A DNA stretch of 64,000 nucleotides from Stratiolaelaps scimitus (lineage: Eukaryota > Arthropoda > Arachnida > Mesostigmata > Laelapidae): the NCBI GenBank assembly GCA_019614645.1, contig JABWDB010000017.1:186001-250000 (forward strand), given 5' to 3'. How positions within the stretch are numbered: the stretch's first letter is position 1; the number at the start of each line of letters is the position of its first letter. The notes under the pieces are model-generated. The model was not told where the DNA came from. It searched no databases and worked only from the letters and a program-made list of their open reading frames with translations. Shown here in pieces: positions 59,337-64,000 of the stretch. The position numbers were made by a program, and so were the translations under genes.

Positions 59337-60787
59337 CGTACAGTAAAACGACTTGTATCCAGCATAATAATGGACGGATTTTTCAGAACACTTTAGGGCC
59401 ATTCTATTTAGCGTCGTACATAGACCCGTCATCTGTTTTTTGCCCAAGGCGCGTGATAAAGAATATGTATTTTCTCTCCCAACTTTTTGCTCTATTAAAT
59501 CGACATTGTGCTCATCACGGGCTGCAATTCATTACGCGATCATCGTTGCTGAATACTTTTCGTTGCGAACTCTGCCGAGGCGTAGACCACGAGAATATCC
59601 CAAAACGTATCTGTGCCTACGGCTGCACGGGAAAAACCGTTCGTTTACGATCAGAGCTTCCTGTGGCCTTCCGGCTTATGTTCCGGTGAGCGATCGGTGT
59701 GTGCGGGTCGTACGCTTAGCTAAGTAACTTTAACCAGCAGTGACATTCAGAAGTTTAGAATCAACGGGAGAAGTCGACGAGTGCGAACGCTGATGATGCG
59801 GTCCTAGCTTGGGTGCCACTTTTCATAGCAGTTTGTATCCACGTAATTGATCGATAGCGAATTACAACTCGATATCCTCTCTGGGCACTAACGCAGTGTG
59901 ACGTCGGTTTTTTTGTTCGTGTAACCGATGCATCGTATGCTCACATAATGAGATCCGATTCGAGTATAACGCTAAACTAAGATCATGTCATAAATTCAAT
60001 TTCTCGATTTAACCTTGTGATGTCTCAGTTCGGACGTGCTGACGAACTAGCTTAGGTGCGGTGTCGCTAAATTGTTGAGCAGTTCGCAGAAGGAGATTTT
60101 TTCAGATTCAGGAAGCTAATCAATTTCAAGCGAAAATAGTATCTGTCGACTCCCGCGGCAGTAAAAATGCGACTGTGTCGTGAGCGGGGTGCAGATATCC
60201 AATCCGTATAAGATGAAGCGAGTTATTTCAAGCAGAACTTGAGTTTTAAACTTAAATCCGACAGCTCAGTGATTCGTTCATAAAGTAGAGAGCGCCCTGT
60301 GCATAATCCCGTACATCACGTCCAGCGAGCTTCGCTCTCATCGAGCTGACGTACGATTCGGACACTTTGCGAGAGGCAGCGAAGGCCAGCAGCGACAATG
60401 GAGCATAAAGTCTAGCAGGCATTTATGATTATCATATATAATCTTCGTAGCTCATTGGAACGTGTAACCACTATTTACATGTGAGGAGACAACGAACAGA
60501 CCATGGCGTGTGGGGTTATTTTCAAACAAGAGTATCTCACGCCGTCTTCAGTTGAATCGATGAAGACCAGCAACATTTGACGCAAATAGTCGGCAGGTAT
60601 TTTCTCAGCGGTTGAACTATTTGCTCCACGACATGAAGTAGGTTCAAGAGAACTTTCTAGCAGGCCGGTGAAATACCGAACGTTTTGAAGAGATTCCGTT
60701 TTAAAGGTCGCATCCCATCTGAGTCTAGGTTGTCAGCAAACGTTCAGGGCAGGTGTACGCTTGACGTCACGCTGTTGCTTTTTCGTG
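59333..60787. other. Unique DNA, no gene recognised
   Basis: Frames 59440-59727 have no motif. No repeats were recognised in this stretch. Confidence 0.5.
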
Positions 60788-60999
60788 ATCTTTATCTGCG
60801 TTACGTCCAACCAGTGTTAGTGATACACGTCATGATTTTATTGGATGGATTATGGCCACTGTGAAGATTGACGGCGTTCTTGTGTAAGGCGGAGTCGTCT
60901 ATGCCGAATTCAACTATGCCAACGATTTCGTTCTCATAGTTAATTAATCATTTGAAAAACGCCTCGATGCGCCACCGAACTCAACGCTGAAATCAGGGA
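60788..60999 (+). pseudogene. Heavily decayed reverse-transcriptase remnant
   Basis: A plus frame reads FIGWIMATVKIDGVLV, a stop, then VYAEFNYANDFVLIVN (YANDF at 60915-60929), a stop, SFEKRLDA and, after a shift, ELNAEIREI. The succession W-I-M...hydrophobic...Y-A-[DN]-D-x-V-L-I...S-F-E-x-L...E-L-N-A-E matches the palm region around the YADD box in several non-LTR families. Asp is replaced by Asn in the box. At least two stops and one shift are present. The clade cannot be decided. Confidence 0.4.
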
Positions 61000-63900
61000 A
61001 ATAATAATAATAAGGAGTAATAGTTGTCAAGCATATTGTATATCGATAGAGAAACCGAGAGAGACATGTTGAATAGGTGAGTGTTCCTGCTCCAGGTTCA
61101 GGACGTGCTCATCCTACGTTTCGAACACACCCTGCAATACGAATGGTAACGACTCTAGCGGCTCCTCTGAGGGTCTCGAAATCTCTGGAACAACGACGAA
61201 AACTTTTATTATTTGCTTTTTAAAAAGGCGAGCATATTGTGCTCATTGTTGCTGGCTGTTGTCGTCAGCTTCATATGGCCTTTGTTTCTCCAAAAAAAAT
61301 ACATATATATATATATATATACATTATATATATATATATATACGGCGGGAACGCTTCGTTCTATTCAACTTTTGGCTGGTTACAGCGATACCGTACTTCA
61401 CATCAATTGTTGTAGACAGCTTAATTCCGTCCGATGAATAGCGAGATGATCAATAGACTGTACATCATTCAACGTATAGGCGTTATTCAAATTGCCTGTA
61501 CCCTACGATATGCAGCACCCTTCAACGTCGAGCACTCTTTCACACCTGACGTGCTGTTCACAAGCATAGCAAACTTTTCCCATCGCGCGGCTGACGCGGT
61601 GCCCCTCTTGCGGTTCTCCAAACCGCACGGTTGAAAGACCCTTGTTCCATGAAGTGGTCTTCCATCGGGTCCCTCCGATCTGGCGGACGTCGATGATGGG
61701 GAGGACACATGGGGGGCAATACAGCATTAGATCCCATCTTCTATATTTCCAGGTGGGCGCTCCCTGGCACAGTTTCTCTCACTCTACCGAAGCAGTCCAT
61801 CTAGCAACTTGCTAGCATTTTCCATTGGGAGATCATGGAGCGTTGTCCCTAAGTGTCTCATTTCCTCACAACTGCGTGGTCCGGTCGTTCGATTAGCAAT
61901 AGCAGCGTACGCGTACTTTCTCTTCTTGTACCAGATTAATCAATGAGCCGCCTCATGGCCGCACGATTGCGAGGCTTTTGCTTCTCCCGATATTGCATCT
62001 GCCCCGAGTGCAAACATTCGAACTGGGTAGTTAACGTACGAGAATGATGAAGACAGACCGAACCTATCACGCTGAATCCTGTTGGATGAAGAATTGCGTT
62101 CAGTGATGCCCATGATTGTTATGGGCTTAGAACATGGGGGCTCCCTTCACTGCAAACGTCGGTAGAATTGGTAAACATGAGACGATTTAGGTATTGTAAA
62201 ATTACTAATCCTCTTAAACATGAAATTATATTTCTTGATTTTGTAACTGCTTCGTTGCGTCTCCGCGTAGACGTACACCGTGATCAAAATATCGAGGTAG
62301 AGTTGGTCTCCGGCAAACGGGTGTTTATATAGATAGTTGGTGTAGATTTTTAGTCCCTTGAGTGATTTCTTATGTCTTTTAGCTGGTGAGTATTTGGCTA
62401 GTTATAATATGTCAGTGCGACTCTATGAGCGCCAACATAGATTGCGGGCACCTCGATGTTGATTGTTACCCTGCCCACAGATTTAGATAAACAAACTTTT
62501 ACGCCATCTAAATGTATATTGTCATTCTTGCTCAACAGAGGTAAAGGCATTCGCACTAGGCAATTCGCCTGAAGTGAATGTCTTCACTCCTAAATGGAGT
62601 GCATAGATTCGATTGGTATATCCCCAATGTTGCTACAGTTCACGGACACTGTATGCATATATTTATATATACGATGCTAACTCCTAAATTACACATGAAA
62701 TTGCTTAATACATGCATTGCCTCTAACAAAACCTATTCCATGGAAATTGAGTTAATTTCTCCTTGTAAGTTAATAGTAAGATCAAAGGTAATGCTGTCAC
62801 AGGGTTTCGTTGTTCGTCTATTGCTAACTCAAGTGATCATCGGCCGATATACGCTAACGAACGACCCGTTTCCACCTCTTTCAGCCAATATACAATACTA
62901 TTTCTAATGTCATTGAGCCCTCTGCAGAAAAAGAGAGAGAGGAGGCGTTTCAGACTCAATGCGGTCTTCGAGTGAGAAGTTCTCTGACGAAATGAAGCCC
63001 TGCGCTGAGCTCAGCCATTGTAATAGCCCTCGCTGGTCCACGAGGAAGGGGTGAGAGTAGCAGATAATTATATAGTTGACTATTAATGCACTGTATGGCA
63101 CTGGGACGGCCGAGGAGCCTACTGGCCGTGGTTGTCTTGTCTTGCCTGAGGCCTTCATTTAGGGTCACTGACCTCCCCGTCATCAACTTGGCCAGTGGTT
63201 GCAACGAGAGGCACGGAGAGTACTGTGGTATCAACCCTTGCAACTCTTCGTCTCCCGTTACCCGACCATGCCGCCGCCCCGCCTCCGCCACCATGCCATT
63301 CTTGTCCTGTTATTTAGCCACCATCTCTCATGGCTTTAGTTGAGGTCGGGTCGAGGGTTCCACCCCGCTTGAGTACGATATTGTCATAAATGCAAGGTGA
63401 CCATTTATCACTAACCCGTCCTCAGTGAGGAGACAACCATGATGACCACGAAGCGTAGCCAGAGGGAACAGCGAGTCGGCGGCTCGTCCCACGCCACCCC
63501 AGTGCTTGCTGTCCTGCCCTAAACCATCGGGACCGACCGTGGCCACTGCAGTTTCTTCTCGTGCCTCTGCAGCTGCGGCTGCTACTACTGATGACCCCGT
63601 TCATCCCCAGACAACGCGGAAGCAGCGTAAGGATCATCTCAAGCGAACAGTGCGTTACACAGTTCGCTGATGCCACATCATGCCGGCCGTTCCCTACCGT
63701 TTCCTTGTTTTTTTATTAGTCCATCAAGTCACACATGCCTCACACCGCTCTACTGTAGTCAATCGGGAGCAGCAGGCGAGAAGCGGCATACTCTGTTCTC
63801 TCGGGGGACGCGGGTTGCCGATCAACGGGGATACAGGGCGACCGCAAGAACGAGTTGTAGTGAGATGGTTGCAACGACGCTTCCACCGCCAGTAATGATT

Positions 63901-64000
63901 AATTCGTTCCTCTGCTGGTCCCTCTTGCGTGAGTGTGCCGGCAGATGTGAATGTGTTGCTCGACGCCGAACGAGCAGTAAGCGACACATGAAGAAACCCT
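61000..64000. other. Unique DNA, no gene recognised
   Basis: (TA)n microsatellites lie at 61303-61321 and 61325-61342. Frames at 61487-61727 (-) overlap each other in two frames. From about 62930 to the end the sequence is of higher GC, with mirrored frames on both strands (62956-63343, 63422-63676, 63680-63987). No domain, splice pattern or RNA gene was recognised. Confidence 0.5.
61303..61342. repeat. Compound (TA)n-CAT-(TA)n microsatellite
   Basis: Two TA runs separated by a few bases, preceded by a run of eight A. Confidence 0.93.

Noticed and set aside
59048..59689. 213-codon open frame
   Set aside because: Its length comes from a long TA repeat, which reads Tyr-Ile without stops. The flanking residues show no domain.
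63328..63987. Dense frames on both strands near the right edge
   Set aside because: Higher GC reduces stop codons on both strands. The frames mirror each other and carry no motif.
1..64000. CRISPR arrays, bacterial operons, phage modules, rRNA genes
   Set aside because: None seen. Tandem repeats here lack spacer structure, and the composition and elements are those of an animal genome.

Overview
This window looks like nuclear DNA of an invertebrate animal, most likely an arthropod. It has no bacterial operons, no long open genes and no rRNA. It has many (TA)n and other microsatellites and several decayed transposable elements of types common in arthropods: CR1-like and R1-like non-LTR retrotransposons and a mariner-family DNA transposon. 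CpG is not visibly depleted. A mite or other arachnid is a guess from the texture, not something the sequence proves. Most of the window reads as intergenic or intronic DNA. No complete host protein-coding gene could be recognised, and nearly all long open frames are overlapping, compositionally random frames.

Layout. At 0-13 kb there is unique DNA with microsatellites, a fold-back repeat around a TA core (3.94-4.06 kb), a tRNA-like SINE candidate (5.0 kb), a GC-rich block (7.56-8.2 kb) and one weak candidate 3'-terminal exon on the minus strand (10.22-10.46 kb) with a poly(A) signal 320 bases beyond its stop. At 13.7-14.85 kb there is a nearly loopless palindrome, then a pair of about 80-bp inverted repeats 780 bp apart. 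At 18.45-20.74 kb lies the clearest element, a CR1-like retrotransposon in + orientation. Its ORF1 (PHD-type finger plus coiled coil) and its reverse transcriptase both carry breaks, the endonuclease region appears to be deleted, and the 3' end is a TTA/TA tail. A tRNA-like sequence directly follows that tail.

At 25.1-25.8 kb there is a roughly 396-bp (TTAA)n array and, 180 bp on, a 40-bp-arm hairpin. At 28.0-28.4 kb there are AT-rich tandem repeats. At 34.6-37 kb there is a dispersed repeat, a tRNA-like sequence, and two R1-like reverse-transcriptase fragments in opposite orientations, one with its catalytic YADD box changed to YAVD. At 46.5 kb there is a 320-bp MITE-like element with TA flanks, and at 49.4 kb the 5' end of a mariner-family transposase. 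At 53.8 kb there is a second CR1-like fragment (minus strand). At 60.8 kb there is a heavily decayed reverse-transcriptase remnant.

How it fits together. There is no gene system here. Every recognised coding segment is a mobile-element fossil carrying frameshifts, stops or deletions. The features most worth testing are the four unusual inverted-repeat structures, the MITE, the abutting opposite-strand R1 fragments, and a few exon-like or RNA-like candidates. All family assignments were made by eye from motifs; no database search was run.
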